Assembly (NCBI RefSeq): GCF_002803155.1 | Contig: NZ_NNBP01000016.1 | Location: forward strand, 124,001-188,000 | Source of the DNA: Streptomyces sp. CB02959 | GTDB lineage: Bacteria; Actinomycetota; Actinomycetes; Streptomycetales; Streptomycetaceae | DNA length: 64,000 nucleotides | Direction: 5' to 3' | Shown here: in pieces, positions 52,953 to 61,864 of the stretch | How the letters are laid out: each line of letters starts with the position of its first letter | How positions within the stretch are numbered: position 1 is the stretch's first letter | Translations under genes and position numbers: made by a program | Notes under the pieces: generated by a model | What the model saw: only the letters and a program-made list of their open reading frames with translations | Database searches by the model: none | Told to the model about the DNA's origin: nothing

Positions 52953-54965
52953 CTACGACCCCGAGGACCGCACGTCCACGTCGGCCGCCCGCACATAGCC
53001 GACCCGGTGCCCGAGCTGGATCTCGTAGTACACGTCCTTGCCCCGGACCACCACGTGCTTGGTGATGTCGAAGGTCGGCGAGTAGAAGTACTCCGACCGC
53101 ACCCGCCCGCCGACCGCGTACTCCTGCCCGGCGAGCAGGGTGTACGGCAGCGGGGTGACCGCCTGCACCGGCACCTGCGCCGGGTACGCCTCCTTCTCCG
53201 GGTACGCCCGCCCGTAGACCGGGATCTCCGCCCGGCCCGCCTTCGGCGTGGCCACCAGACCCTTGGCGTTCACCGCCGTCGGGTTCGAGCGCGGGTTGTG
53301 GAACCACGCCTGCTGCCCGAGGTACCAGATCGCCGTCCAGTCACCGGACCGCCCGGCCACCGCGAACCGCTGCCCGGTCGTGGCCCGTGCCGCGGTGTCG
53401 TTCACCCCGGTCGTGGTGGCGGAGCCGTCCGGGTGCAGCCCGATGTCCTGGATCAGCGGCGCGGCCTCGCTGGGCGCGGTGTGCAGCCGGACGGCGGTGG
53501 AACCGTGCGGCACGCAGGGCTGCCCGGCCTTCTCGCACCCGGTGTAGACCGGCCGGTTGCGGCCGTAGGACGGACGGATGGTGACCAGACCGCCGTGCGC
53601 GCCCGCGGTCCGGGTGAACGGCTTGCCCAGCAGGGTGAAGTAGTGCGCCCAGTCCCAGTACGGGCCGGGGTCGGTGTGCATCCCGGGGATCGTCGACGGG
53701 ATCGTCCCGGGAACGTTGTCGTGGCCCAGGATGTGCTGCCGGTCCAGCGGGATGTCGTACTCCTTCGCCAGGTACTTCACCAGCCGGGCCGAGGTGCGGT
53801 ACATCGCCTCGGTGTACCAGGCGTCCGGCGCGGCGAGGAACCCCTCGTGCTCGATGCCGATCGAGTGCGAGTTGACATACCAGTTGCCCGCGTGCCAGGC
53901 GACGTCCTTGGTCGGCACGTGCTGTGCGATCAGCCCGTCGGCGGAGCGGATGGTGTAGTGCCAGGACACGTACTTGGGGTCCTTGATCAGCCGCAGCGTG
54001 GTCTCCCACGACCCCTCGGTGTCGTGGATGACGATGCTGTCGATCCGCTGGTCCTTGGGCCGGTCGGCCAGGTCGTGGTTGCCGTAGTTGGTCCCGTTGT
54101 CGTACTGCTCGTACGGTGCCGGCCAGGACTCGCACGCCACCGACCAGGGGCACTCCAGCGCCCCGCCGGCACCGGGCGCCGAGGCCCGCTGGGCGGTGGC
54201 GGCCCTGCCGAGACGTTTCTCCTGGGTGGCGTCGGCGGTCAGCCGCGGCGCGGCGGCCAGCGCCACCCGCTGTCCGGCGTCGGTGGTGCGGCGCTGCCCC
54301 TGCCGCATCACCTCGAAGACGTCCCTGGCGAAGGCCGCGCCGCCGCGCGGATCGCCCGCACTGCCGTAGCGCGCCACCGCCGCGTACCACTTGGCCGGAT
54401 CGCCGCTGGTCGGCAGCCCCAGCGCGCGCTGGGCGGCGGCGAGCAGCGCGGCGCCGCCCGATACGTTCGCGGCCGGGTCGGACCGCAGCTTCGCGGCCGA
54501 CAGCCCGGTCAGCTTCGCCGCGGTCGGCAACGTCCGCAACCGCGCCGGGAGTTCGGCGGGCAGCACCGCCCGCCGCACCTGCGAGGCCGTCCGCAGGGGC
54601 CGCCGGGTGTCGCCGCGGGCGTCCCCGCCGTCCGCGCTGAACTCCGGCGCCCGCGCCACCGCCGCCCGGGCGTCGGTCAGGTGCATCGGCCCGTAGCCCC
54701 CGGAGACACTCGGCGCGCCACCGTGGCTGTCCCAGCGAGACTCCAGGAACGAGACGCCCAGCAGCACGCTGCGCGGGACGTGGTAGCGCGCGGCGGCCTC
54801 GCCGAAGGCCCGCTGAAGGGTGTCGGACGGGGGCTCCCCGGCCCCCGCGGACGGGGCCGCCGCGACCAGCGGCACCAGCAGCGCCGCCGCGGCGACGGCG
54901 GTGGCCGATCTGCGCAGGGCGGGATGGCGGGTTCTCGACGCGTCTTCCGGTGCGGATCCTCGCAA
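52953..54965 (-). CDS. Secreted SLT-like/N-acetylmuramoyl-L-alanine amidase fusion
   Basis: A 670-residue exported cell-wall enzyme. The signal peptide is about residues 15-42 (RRSATAVAAAALLVPLVAAA, cleavage after AGA). LLGVSFLESRWDSH (about 68-81), followed by GGYGPMHLTD, resembles a lytic transglycosylase/lysozyme-like domain with its Glu. A PGRP/amidase_2 domain follows at about 300-480 (IVIHDTEGSWETTL, WHYTIRS, SIGIEHEGF, ILGHDNVPGTIP), with the zinc His residues present. The C-terminal 170 residues are beta-rich, SH3-like. It should cut peptidoglycan. The start is TTG at 54965 behind GGAGG, which is rare but well supported. Confidence 0.88.
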   Translation of the reverse strand: MRGSAPEDASRTRHPALRRSATAVAAAALLVPLVAAAPSAGAGEPPSDTLQRAFGEAAARYHVPRSVLLGVSFLESRWDSHGGAPSVSGGYGPMHLTDARAAVARAPEFSADGGDARGDTRRPLRTASQVRRAVLPAELPARLRTLPTAAKLTGLSAAKLRSDPAANVSGGAALLAAAQRALGLPTSGDPAKWYAAVARYGSAGDPRGGAAFARDVFEVMRQGQRRTTDAGQRVALAAAPRLTADATQEKRLGRAATAQRASAPGAGGALECPWSVACESWPAPYEQYDNGTNYGNHDLADRPKDQRIDSIVIHDTEGSWETTLRLIKDPKYVSWHYTIRSADGLIAQHVPTKDVAWHAGNWYVNSHSIGIEHEGFLAAPDAWYTEAMYRTSARLVKYLAKEYDIPLDRQHILGHDNVPGTIPSTIPGMHTDPGPYWDWAHYFTLLGKPFTRTAGAHGGLVTIRPSYGRNRPVYTGCEKAGQPCVPHGSTAVRLHTAPSEAAPLIQDIGLHPDGSATTTGVNDTAARATTGQRFAVAGRSGDWTAIWYLGQQAWFHNPRSNPTAVNAKGLVATPKAGRAEIPVYGRAYPEKEAYPAQVPVQAVTPLPYTLLAGQEYAVGGRVRSEYFYSPTFDITKHVVVRGKDVYYEIQLGHRVGYVRAADVDVRSSGS

Positions 54966-55306
54966 AACAGCCTCCTCAAGCCGGCCCGAGCCGGGGCGGT
55001 GTGACGGTGGTGTGCCAGGGCCTGCCCGGTGGAGCGAGCACCGGCCGGGCCGCGGCCGCGCGGGAGAACCCGAGACTAAGGCTCAGGTCGGCCGAGAACC
55101 ATAGCTGTGCCGACGCGCCGTCAATCACCACACCCGCTCGGGATTTCGCATGTCAGGGCATCACCGCCAGGAGCCTTCCCGGAGCGGGCCCGGGACCTGC
55201 GGGGCATCAGTGGAATGGACCAATGCATGGGTGAGCGGCGCGGCCCGGGTACGGGCGCGCCGCTCACAGATTCCCCCTCGGGGGTGCCGACCGGCACCCC
55301 TGGCGG
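54966..55306. other. Intergenic region with terminator and amidase promoter
   Basis: About 340 bases. The right end holds the phosphotransferase terminator (55281-55300), and the left end should hold the amidase promoter. I see no gene. Confidence 0.5.
55281..55300. terminator. Hairpin after the phosphotransferase gene
   Basis: GGGGTGCCG (55281-55289) and CGGCACCCC (55292-55300) form a tight perfect stem 6 nt beyond the phosphotransferase stop codon (minus strand). Confidence 0.65.
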
Positions 55307-56440
55307 TCAGCGGGTGCCGACCGCCGCCCGCACCGCCCGCCGCGCCATCTGCGCGTCGTCGTGCAGCCTGCGCAGCAGCAGCCGCTGCTCCTCGCCCGCC
55401 GCGGGTGCCGCGGGCGCTCCGGTACCCGGAACGGCGGCCGGCGCGGGCTCGCGCATGGTCCGCTGGACCGCGGTCTCGTACCGCCGGATCTCGCGGGTCA
55501 GCACCAGCATCAGGTTCACCAGGAAGGCGTCCCGAGCCGTGGTGCCCGCCGCCTGGGCGAGCTGGCTGATGTGCCGGCGGGCCGCCGGCGCCTCGCCGAG
55601 CACCGTCCACAGCGTGGCCAGGTCGTAGCCCGGCAGGTACCAGCCCGCGTTGTCCCAGTCCAGCAGCACCGGGCCGGCCGGTGAAAGCAGGACGTTGTTC
55701 AGCAGCGCGTCGCCGTGGCAGAACTGGCCCTGGGTGTGGGCGAGGCCGTGCAGCAGCTTCTGGAGGTCACCCAGATCGCGGTCGGTGAGCAGCCCCAGAC
55801 CGTGGTACCGCCCGATCCGGCCCGCGTAGTCCAGCGGGGCGTCGAACAGCCCGGCGGGGGGACGCCAGGCGTTGACCCGGCAGATCGCCCCGAGCGCGGC
55901 CCGCACGTCGGCCCGCGGCGGCGCCTCGGAGGGGTGCCGCGTCAGGGCCGCCACCCGGCCCGGCATGCGCTCCACGACCAGCGTGCAGTTGTCGGGGTCG
56001 GCCGCCACCAGCCGCGGCACCCGAACCGGCGGACGGTGCCGGACGAATGCGCGGTATGCGCTTATTTCCTGCCGGAAGCTCTCGGCCCACGCGGGGGAGT
56101 GGTCCAGTAAACACTTCGCGACCGCGCTCATCCGACCGGTCGTCCCCAGGAGCAGCACGGACTTCCCACCGCGGCGCAGCACCTGGACCGGGTTGAACTC
56201 CGGGCAGATGCGGTGCACCGAGGCCACGGCGGCGCGCAGCTGGGCGCCCTGGGGGCCGGACAAGTCGAGTCTCCCGCTGAGCGGTTGGGCGCCCATTCCC
56301 GGTGCCCGCCGGTTCCGGCCGCCGGCGAGACCGGTCGCCGCCCCCGCGGAAGGGGAGGGATCGAGATAGGGCCCGCTTCCGGCAGGGTGCGGGCGGTACG
56401 TCCGGGTGGGGGCGGTCACGGCGGACGATGCTGCATACAT
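55307..56440 (-). CDS. Aminoglycoside phosphotransferase-like protein with a TTA codon
   Basis: A 377-residue APH-fold protein. The Brenner-type motif HGDALLNNVLL (near 265) and DWDNAGWYLPGYDLATLW (near 285), which bind Mg-ATP and the catalytic Asp, are intact; LVVERMPGRVA is the hinge. The first 60 residues are disordered. The substrate is unknown and it need not be an antibiotic. Codon 111 (56110-56108) is TTA, the leucine codon read only by bldA tRNA in Streptomyces and the only in-frame TTA I found in this window, so translation is probably tied to development. Divergent from the NsdA-like gene. Confidence 0.85.
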   Translation of the reverse strand: MYAASSAVTAPTRTYRPHPAGSGPYLDPSPSAGAATGLAGGRNRRAPGMGAQPLSGRLDLSGPQGAQLRAAVASVHRICPEFNPVQVLRRGGKSVLLLGTTGRMSAVAKCLLDHSPAWAESFRQEISAYRAFVRHRPPVRVPRLVAADPDNCTLVVERMPGRVAALTRHPSEAPPRADVRAALGAICRVNAWRPPAGLFDAPLDYAGRIGRYHGLGLLTDRDLGDLQKLLHGLAHTQGQFCHGDALLNNVLLSPAGPVLLDWDNAGWYLPGYDLATLWTVLGEAPAARRHISQLAQAAGTTARDAFLVNLMLVLTREIRRYETAVQRTMREPAPAAVPGTGAPAAPAAGEEQRLLLRRLHDDAQMARRAVRAAVGTR

Positions 56441-56642
56441 GGGTGAGACAGATCCCTTCGTGCGCCGACGAGTTGCGTGCGCTCCCGGCCCGGTGGCGGG
56501 AACCCGTGAACGGGCCCCGTACAGGCGGCCGATCCTCAGGTCCCCGTGCAGGGCACGCACCCTGGGGAATGCGGTCCCGCCACCGGGCCGGGGGCTGCAT
56601 ACCTACCGAACACGCGGCTGCGGGTGGCAGACCATCTGGCGG

Positions 56643-56662
56643 ACCCTGGCGAACCCTGGCGA
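56643..56662. repeat. 10-bp tandem repeat in the NsdA-like promoter region
   Basis: ACCCTGGCGA at 56643-56652 and again at 56653-56662, about 65-85 nt upstream of the GTG at 56726. A -10-like TACTGT lies between, at about 56690. It could be a direct-repeat binding site. Confidence 0.45.
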
Positions 56663-56725
56663 ATGCTCGCAGCCCATGTCACCGGCCGTTACTGTCAACT
56701 CAGTCGAGGAACCTGGGGGCTTGAC

Positions 56726-58252
56726 GTGAGCAGGGAGCCGAACACCCGTCTCGCGGACCTTTTCGGCCTGGCCGGCTGGTCCAAGGGAGAACTGGCGAGA
56801 CTGGTCAACCGGCAGGCGGCGGCCATGGGCCATCCGCAGCTGGCGACCGACACCTCGCGGGTCCGGCGCTGGATCGACATGGGCGAGACGCCCCGGGACC
56901 CGGTGCCCAAGGTCCTCGCCTCCCTCTTCACCGAGCGCCTCGGCCGTGTCGTAACCATCGAGGACCTCGGGTTCGCCCGGACCGGTCGCGCGGGGAAGCG
57001 GCAGGCCATGGACGGTCTGCCGTGGGCGCCCGAGCGGACCGCAGCGGTCCTCACGGAATTCACGGGAATGGACCTCATGCTCAATCGACGCGGCTTGGTG
57101 GGGGCGGGCGCGGCGCTCGCCGCGGGCTCCGCACTCACCGGCGCCATGCACGACTGGCTGCACACCGACCCCGCCCCGATGGCCCTCCGCCACGACGATC
57201 CGCTCGCCAACGAATCCCTGCACGAACTCGACCAGATCGGCCTCGACCGCTACGAGGCGGCCCCCGTGGGGTCACAGGAGATCGACGCCCTGGAGCACTC
57301 CGTCGAGGTGTTCCGCCGATGGGACGCGGCCCGCGGCGGCGGCCTCCAGCGCAAGGCCGTGGTCGGCCAGCTCAACGAGGTCGGCGGGATGCTCGCCTAC
57401 CGCCACCCCGACCACCTCCAGCGCCGGCTCTGGGGCGTGGCCGCCAACCTCGCGGTGCTCGCCGGCTGGATGTCCCACGACGTGGGCCTGGAGCCCACCG
57501 CGCAGAAGTACTTCATCATCGCCGCCCACGCGGCCCGGGAGGGCGGCGACCGCCCGCGCGCCGGCGAGGCGCTCTCCCGCGCCGCCCGCCAGATGGTCCA
57601 CCTGGGCCGCCCGGACGACGCCCTCGACCTGATGAAGCTGGCCCAGTCCGGTTCCGGCCAGGAGACCCTGCCGCGCACCCGCGCCATGCTGCACACCATC
57701 GAGGCGTGGGCCCACGCGTCCAAGGGGCACGGCCAGGCGATGCGCCGCACCCTCGGCGAGGCCGAGGACCTGTTCGTCTCCGACAAGGGCGACGTGCCGC
57801 CGCCGGCCTGGATGCAGATGTTCGACGAGGCGGATCTGCACGGCATGGAGGCGCTGGCGTTCCGCACCCTCGCCGAGCACGACCCGTCCGCCGCCAAGAT
57901 CGCCCAGGGCCACGCCAAGCAGGCGCTGGAACTCCGCAAGAGCGGTCAGCAGCGGTCCCAGATCTTCGACTACATCTCGATGGCCTCGGCCTGCTTCCTG
58001 GGAGACGATCCCGAACAGGCCGACCGCTACGCCCGGCTGGCGCTGGTTTCCATCGGGGAGAACTCCTCGCACCGCACCTGGGACCGGCTACGGGAGATGT
58101 TCCGGCTCACCGGCCAGTACGCCGGGTGCGGCAAGATCCAGGACCTCCGCGAGGAGCTCCAGCAGGTCCTGCCGAAGCCGAGGCCCAAGGGGAAGGGAGC
58201 GGCCCTCGGGCCCGGCCTCGGGCCGGAAACGGGGCCGACCTTCGCGGTCTGA
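56726..58252 (+). CDS. NsdA-like developmental regulator (HTH plus TPR)
   Basis: A 508-residue regulator. The N-terminal block LADLFGLAGWSKGELARLVN, RQAAAMG, TDTSRVRRWIDMGETPRDPVPKVLASLF (in part) is a close match to the HTH-like opening of Streptomyces NsdA, a negative regulator of sporulation and antibiotic production. A hydrophobic Ala/Gly stretch near 126-142 and helical TPR-like repeats (residues about 230-480) follow, as in NsdA/NsdB. The disordered tail is Pro/Lys/Gly-rich. Whether it is NsdA itself or a paralogue cannot be told. The start is GTG behind GGGGGC. Confidence 0.85.
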   Translation: MSREPNTRLADLFGLAGWSKGELARLVNRQAAAMGHPQLATDTSRVRRWIDMGETPRDPVPKVLASLFTERLGRVVTIEDLGFARTGRAGKRQAMDGLPWAPERTAAVLTEFTGMDLMLNRRGLVGAGAALAAGSALTGAMHDWLHTDPAPMALRHDDPLANESLHELDQIGLDRYEAAPVGSQEIDALEHSVEVFRRWDAARGGGLQRKAVVGQLNEVGGMLAYRHPDHLQRRLWGVAANLAVLAGWMSHDVGLEPTAQKYFIIAAHAAREGGDRPRAGEALSRAARQMVHLGRPDDALDLMKLAQSGSGQETLPRTRAMLHTIEAWAHASKGHGQAMRRTLGEAEDLFVSDKGDVPPPAWMQMFDEADLHGMEALAFRTLAEHDPSAAKIAQGHAKQALELRKSGQQRSQIFDYISMASACFLGDDPEQADRYARLALVSIGENSSHRTWDRLREMFRLTGQYAGCGKIQDLREELQQVLPKPRPKGKGAALGPGLGPETGPTFAV

Positions 58253-58550
58253 GGAGCGCTCGGCGCCCCTGCGTCCACCGCGCACCGCCGGGGCGGGCCC
58301 ATGCCCGCGCCCGCGAGCACGCCGACGACGGCGCGCCCCCACCTTCGACCGACCGAGAGTCGAACCGGCCCTGCCCCTCAATGCCGACATCCGCTACCCA
58401 CACCCACGTACCCAGGGGAGCACCCTGCCGAAAGACCTGCCAACTGCGCTGTATCAGCGATATATGACGTTCCGTCAATAGAACCCGAGTCACTTGACGA
58501 GGTGGCCGGCGCCCCCGCAGCCGGTCAGCCCTCGACGGTCGCGCCGTGCG
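58253..58550. other. Convergent intergenic region
   Basis: About 300 bases between the NsdA-like gene and the SpoIIE-type phosphatase. It contains TGAC-GTTCC-GTCA at 58465-58477 in an A/T-rich patch, with no gene in a position to use it. I see no gene. Confidence 0.5.
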
Positions 58551-60017
58551 TCAGTCGCCGACCTTGGCGATCAGCACACAGGCGTCGTCCTCCCGCTCGG
58601 CGGTGCCGAACTCCTCGACCACGATACGGACGCTCTCCTGGGCGCTGCGGGCCGCGCCGAACCGCGGCGCCAGGGCCAGCAGGCGCTCGGTGCCCTCATG
58701 GGTGCTGTCCGGGCCGTGGGTGCGGCGCGGCACCAGCCCATCGGTGTGGAGTACCAGCAGGTCGCCCGGCTCCAGTCGCTCGGCGTGCTGGCCGTAGCTC
58801 GCGCCCGTCGTGGCGCCGAGCAGCACGCCCTCCGGCGCGTCCAGGGCGCGCCCCGTGCCGCCGCGGAACAGCAGCGGTGCGGGGTGCCCGGCCTGGGCCC
58901 ACTCCAGCGCCCGCGTCGCGGGATCGAACTGGCAGCACACCGCGCTGCCCAGTGCCGGCTGGGTGGCGCTGTCCAGCAGTTGGTTGAGGAAACCCATCAG
59001 CTGGCCGGGCCGGTGTCCCGCGACGGCCATGCCGCGCAGCGCGCCGAGCGCCATCGCCATGCCGGACGTCGCCGCGACGCCGTGCCCGGTGAGGTCGCCG
59101 ACGCTCAACAGCGTGCGCCCGTCGGGGAGTTGGAGTGCGTCGTACCAGTCGCCGCCGATCAGGGCGGAGGTGCCGGCCGGCAGATAGCGCCCGGCGAGGT
59201 CCAGGGTGACGGGGCCGCCCTCGGGGAAGCGCAGCGAACCGCGCCAGGGCGGCAGCACGGCCTCTTGCAGCTCGACCGCGAGCCGGTGCTCGGTCTGCGC
59301 GACGTGCCGCTGGCGCCGGAGCGAGTCACCGGTCTCGCGCACCGCCGACTGGCTGCGGCGCAGCTCGCTGACGTCGCGGAGCACGGCCCACATGCAGGCC
59401 GTGCTGCCGTCGGCGTCGAGCACCGGTTCGCCGACCATGTGGACTGTGCGGTGGACGGAGTCGGCGCGCACGATGCGGAACTCGCCGTCGATCGGCCGGC
59501 CGTCCACCAGGCAGTCGGTGACCATCACGGCCAGCTTCTCCTGGTCGTCGGCGTGTACCAGGGACGGCAGCTCGTCCAGGGTGAGCGGGCCGTCGGCCGG
59601 CTCCCGGCCGAACATCGTGAAGAGCTCGTCGGACCAGGTCGCGTCGTCGGTGAGGAGGTTCCACTCGGCGCTGCCCACCCGGCGCAGCAGCGCACCGGGC
59701 TCGGGCGCCTCGGGCTCGGGCGGGGCCGCCGGCGCCTCGACGTGCGGCTCCGGACCCTCGGCGAGCGTGCCGGGCAGGCCCTCTCTGAGTTGGTCGAGGT
59801 GACCGCCGAGGTCGTCCAGATGGTGGACGGCGAGGTCGCACAGCGCCCGCTGCCAGCGCAGCTGCGGGTCGGCGGCGAGGTCACCGGCCACCGAGGACTC
59901 TCTGCGTACGGCGTCGAGGCCACCGCGCAGGGTGCGGGCCTGCGAGATGAGTGCCTCGACCGCGTCACGCTCGGGGGTCCGATCGGCTGGGTGATCCGCG
60001 AAGAGAGGGGGCGGCAT
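58551..60017 (-). CDS. PAS-SpoIIE (PP2C-type) protein phosphatase
   Basis: A 488-residue soluble signalling protein. The N-terminal 100 residues are helical, a PAS domain covers about 112-235 (AEWNLLTDDATWSDELFTMFGRE, ending AVLRDVSEL), and the PP2C-type SpoIIE domain runs at about 260-488. GGDWYDA, SVGDLTGHG, LLVLHTDGLVPRR and the closing EDDACVLIAKV supply the metal-binding Asp residues. Such proteins dephosphorylate anti-anti-sigma factors. No anti-sigma kinase or STAS partner is nearby. GGAG precedes the ATG. Confidence 0.92.
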   Translation of the reverse strand: MPPPLFADHPADRTPERDAVEALISQARTLRGGLDAVRRESSVAGDLAADPQLRWQRALCDLAVHHLDDLGGHLDQLREGLPGTLAEGPEPHVEAPAAPPEPEAPEPGALLRRVGSAEWNLLTDDATWSDELFTMFGREPADGPLTLDELPSLVHADDQEKLAVMVTDCLVDGRPIDGEFRIVRADSVHRTVHMVGEPVLDADGSTACMWAVLRDVSELRRSQSAVRETGDSLRRQRHVAQTEHRLAVELQEAVLPPWRGSLRFPEGGPVTLDLAGRYLPAGTSALIGGDWYDALQLPDGRTLLSVGDLTGHGVAATSGMAMALGALRGMAVAGHRPGQLMGFLNQLLDSATQPALGSAVCCQFDPATRALEWAQAGHPAPLLFRGGTGRALDAPEGVLLGATTGASYGQHAERLEPGDLLVLHTDGLVPRRTHGPDSTHEGTERLLALAPRFGAARSAQESVRIVVEEFGTAEREDDACVLIAKVGD

Positions 60018-60329
60018 GACGTACTCCGTGATCAGGCGGCGCCGGAACGTATGGGCCGGTTACGACTCTTGCACAGGCTGCGACGGTGCGTAAGGGATTT
60101 GGCACTACCCGATACGGTGGTGCATCTGGCATATGCCATCGGCTTCCTTGCGGCAACCGGGCCCGAATCGGCGGAATCAAAGGTTCCACGCTAGGCTGCG
60201 GCCGCCGTACAGCTGTCTACCCCACCGATCCATGGTGGGAACGACGCATAGGGCCCGCGGTCACCGGCAAGAATGCCGGTCAGCGGAAATCCCGTTGCCA
60301 GCCTGTCCCCCGCACCGGATGCTGACCTC
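60018..60329. other. Divergent promoter region between phosphatase and HEAT-repeat genes
   Basis: About 310 A/T-richer bases. They contain the 12-bp palindrome TGGCATATGCCA (60127-60138) and a CCCACC-N7-GGTGGG repeat near 60221-60239. These are candidate regulatory sites; I see no gene. Confidence 0.5.
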
Positions 60330-61754
60330 ATGTTCGATCCAGACATAGCGCCCAGTGGCACCCTGCTCGGCCTCCTTCAGCGAGGCCGCGGCGACGGGAC
60401 CCTGCATGCCCTCGCGGCGCCGCGGGCCGAGGCGCTCGCGGCACTCAACGACAGTGTGCTGCGCGATGCGCGCCGGGACTGGCAGGTGGAGAACCGTTCG
60501 CTCTACTACGCGCGCCTCTACATGCAGCTCGACGGCGGCCTGGAGGAGATCGAACGGCACCTCTTCCACCCCGACGACCTCACCGACACCAGCGAGGAGC
60601 GCACCGGCCTCGCCCTCTCCGTCCTCGGCCACCTCGCCGCGTACGGCAGGGACGCCGCCCGGCTGCTGCTGCGCAGCTACGCCGCGGTCGGCAGCAACTG
60701 GCGCTGGGCCCTCGACGAGCTCGCGCTGCGTGACGACGACGCCGGGTTGACCGGCCTGGCGCCCGCCGTCCTGGCCCGCTTCCCCGAGACCCCGGAGGGC
60801 GACGCCGCGCTGGCCGTCACCGTGCGCGACGCCTTCGAGCCCCGGCCCTGGCGGCTGTGGGCCGAGGACGCCCGCTACGGCACGCGGCTGGCCGCCGCCG
60901 ACGAGCAGGGTTCCTTCGACCGCTGGCAGCGGCAGCTCCGGCCGCGCGGCCCGCGCCCCGGCTGGAGCGTGGCCGAGGTGCTGGACTGGGCCCAGCAGGA
61001 GCTCGAACCGCGTCCCGGTGAGCACCGCTACATCGCCGCCGCCCGCTGCCTGAGCGCCGTCGCCGGTCCCGAGGACCGCGCCGAGCTGCTGCGGGCCGGC
61101 CGCGGCGGACCCGACACGCCGCGTGCCGCGGTCCTGCACCACCTTGCCGAGCGCGGCGACCCGGAGGTTCTCGACCTCATCGAGGCCGCCGCCACCGACC
61201 CGCTCTCCGGCGAGCCGCTGGTCGCCGCCGCGCTCTCCGCCTACGAGCGGATGCGCAGCGTGGCGGCCGTCGAGCGGGCCCGGATCTGGGCCGTGCGCGC
61301 CGACCGGCTGGGGGCGTCCGCCGCCGCGATGCTGGCCCGCCGCGGTGCCCGCCGCGACGCCGACCTGGTGCTGGCCGCGCTGCGCCGCACGGTGCGGGAA
61401 GAGGGGCCGGACGCCTGCGCGCTGTGGGAACTGGCGGACGGCGCCGGCCGCCTCGGGATCGTCTGCGCCGCCCCCGTGCTGCGCCACCTCTACCGCGAGA
61501 CCTCCTCCTCGCACCTGCGCGGCCGGGCCGCCGCCGCGCTCGCCGCCACCGACCCCGGGTTCGCGGCCGGCTTCGCCGTCGAGTGCCTGTGGGACTGCGA
61601 GGAGACCACCCGGGAACTGGCCGCCCGGCACGCGGCCACCGGCGACGACCGGGTCGTCGAACAGCTCCGCCGCCTCGCCGCCGACCCGGCCGAGGAGGCC
61701 GAGGTGCAGACCGCGGTCCGCGCCCGTTTCGGACCGGACGCCTCGGCGGTGTGA
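60330..61754 (+). CDS. HEAT-repeat-like conserved protein
   Basis: A 474-residue soluble all-helical protein. Segments such as AAVLHHLAERGDPEVLDLIEAA, AAMLARRGARRDADLVLAAL and RAAAALAATDPGFAAGFAVE (each quoted in part or whole) look like HEAT/PBS-type repeats, so it is probably a protein-binding scaffold. No catalytic motif is seen. The ATG at 60330 follows GATGCTGACCTC without a ribosome-binding site, a common leaderless layout; an earlier in-frame start at 60273 is possible. Confidence 0.8.
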   Translation: MFDPDIAPSGTLLGLLQRGRGDGTLHALAAPRAEALAALNDSVLRDARRDWQVENRSLYYARLYMQLDGGLEEIERHLFHPDDLTDTSEERTGLALSVLGHLAAYGRDAARLLLRSYAAVGSNWRWALDELALRDDDAGLTGLAPAVLARFPETPEGDAALAVTVRDAFEPRPWRLWAEDARYGTRLAAADEQGSFDRWQRQLRPRGPRPGWSVAEVLDWAQQELEPRPGEHRYIAAARCLSAVAGPEDRAELLRAGRGGPDTPRAAVLHHLAERGDPEVLDLIEAAATDPLSGEPLVAAALSAYERMRSVAAVERARIWAVRADRLGASAAAMLARRGARRDADLVLAALRRTVREEGPDACALWELADGAGRLGIVCAAPVLRHLYRETSSSHLRGRAAAALAATDPGFAAGFAVECLWDCEETTRELAARHAATGDDRVVEQLRRLAADPAEEAEVQTAVRARFGPDASAV

Positions 61755-61864
61755 GGCCGCCCGGGCCCGCCTGACCGGGCGGGTGGGCGAACGCTCATGG
61801 GACGTTCGCCGGTTGGAAAGATCCCCTTGGCCCGGTCCACGCACGGTGCGCCGACAACAGCGTT

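Noticed and set aside
58465..58477. TGAC-N5-GTCA palindrome in an A/T-rich patch
   Set aside because: It resembles the operators at 31633 and 44958 in the core only, and both flanking genes converge on it, so there is no promoter for it to control.
60091..60115. TAAG ... CCCGATAC resembling a WhiG (sigma-28-like) promoter
   Set aside because: The spacer is 13 nt, shorter than the usual 15-16, and both boxes deviate from the consensus.
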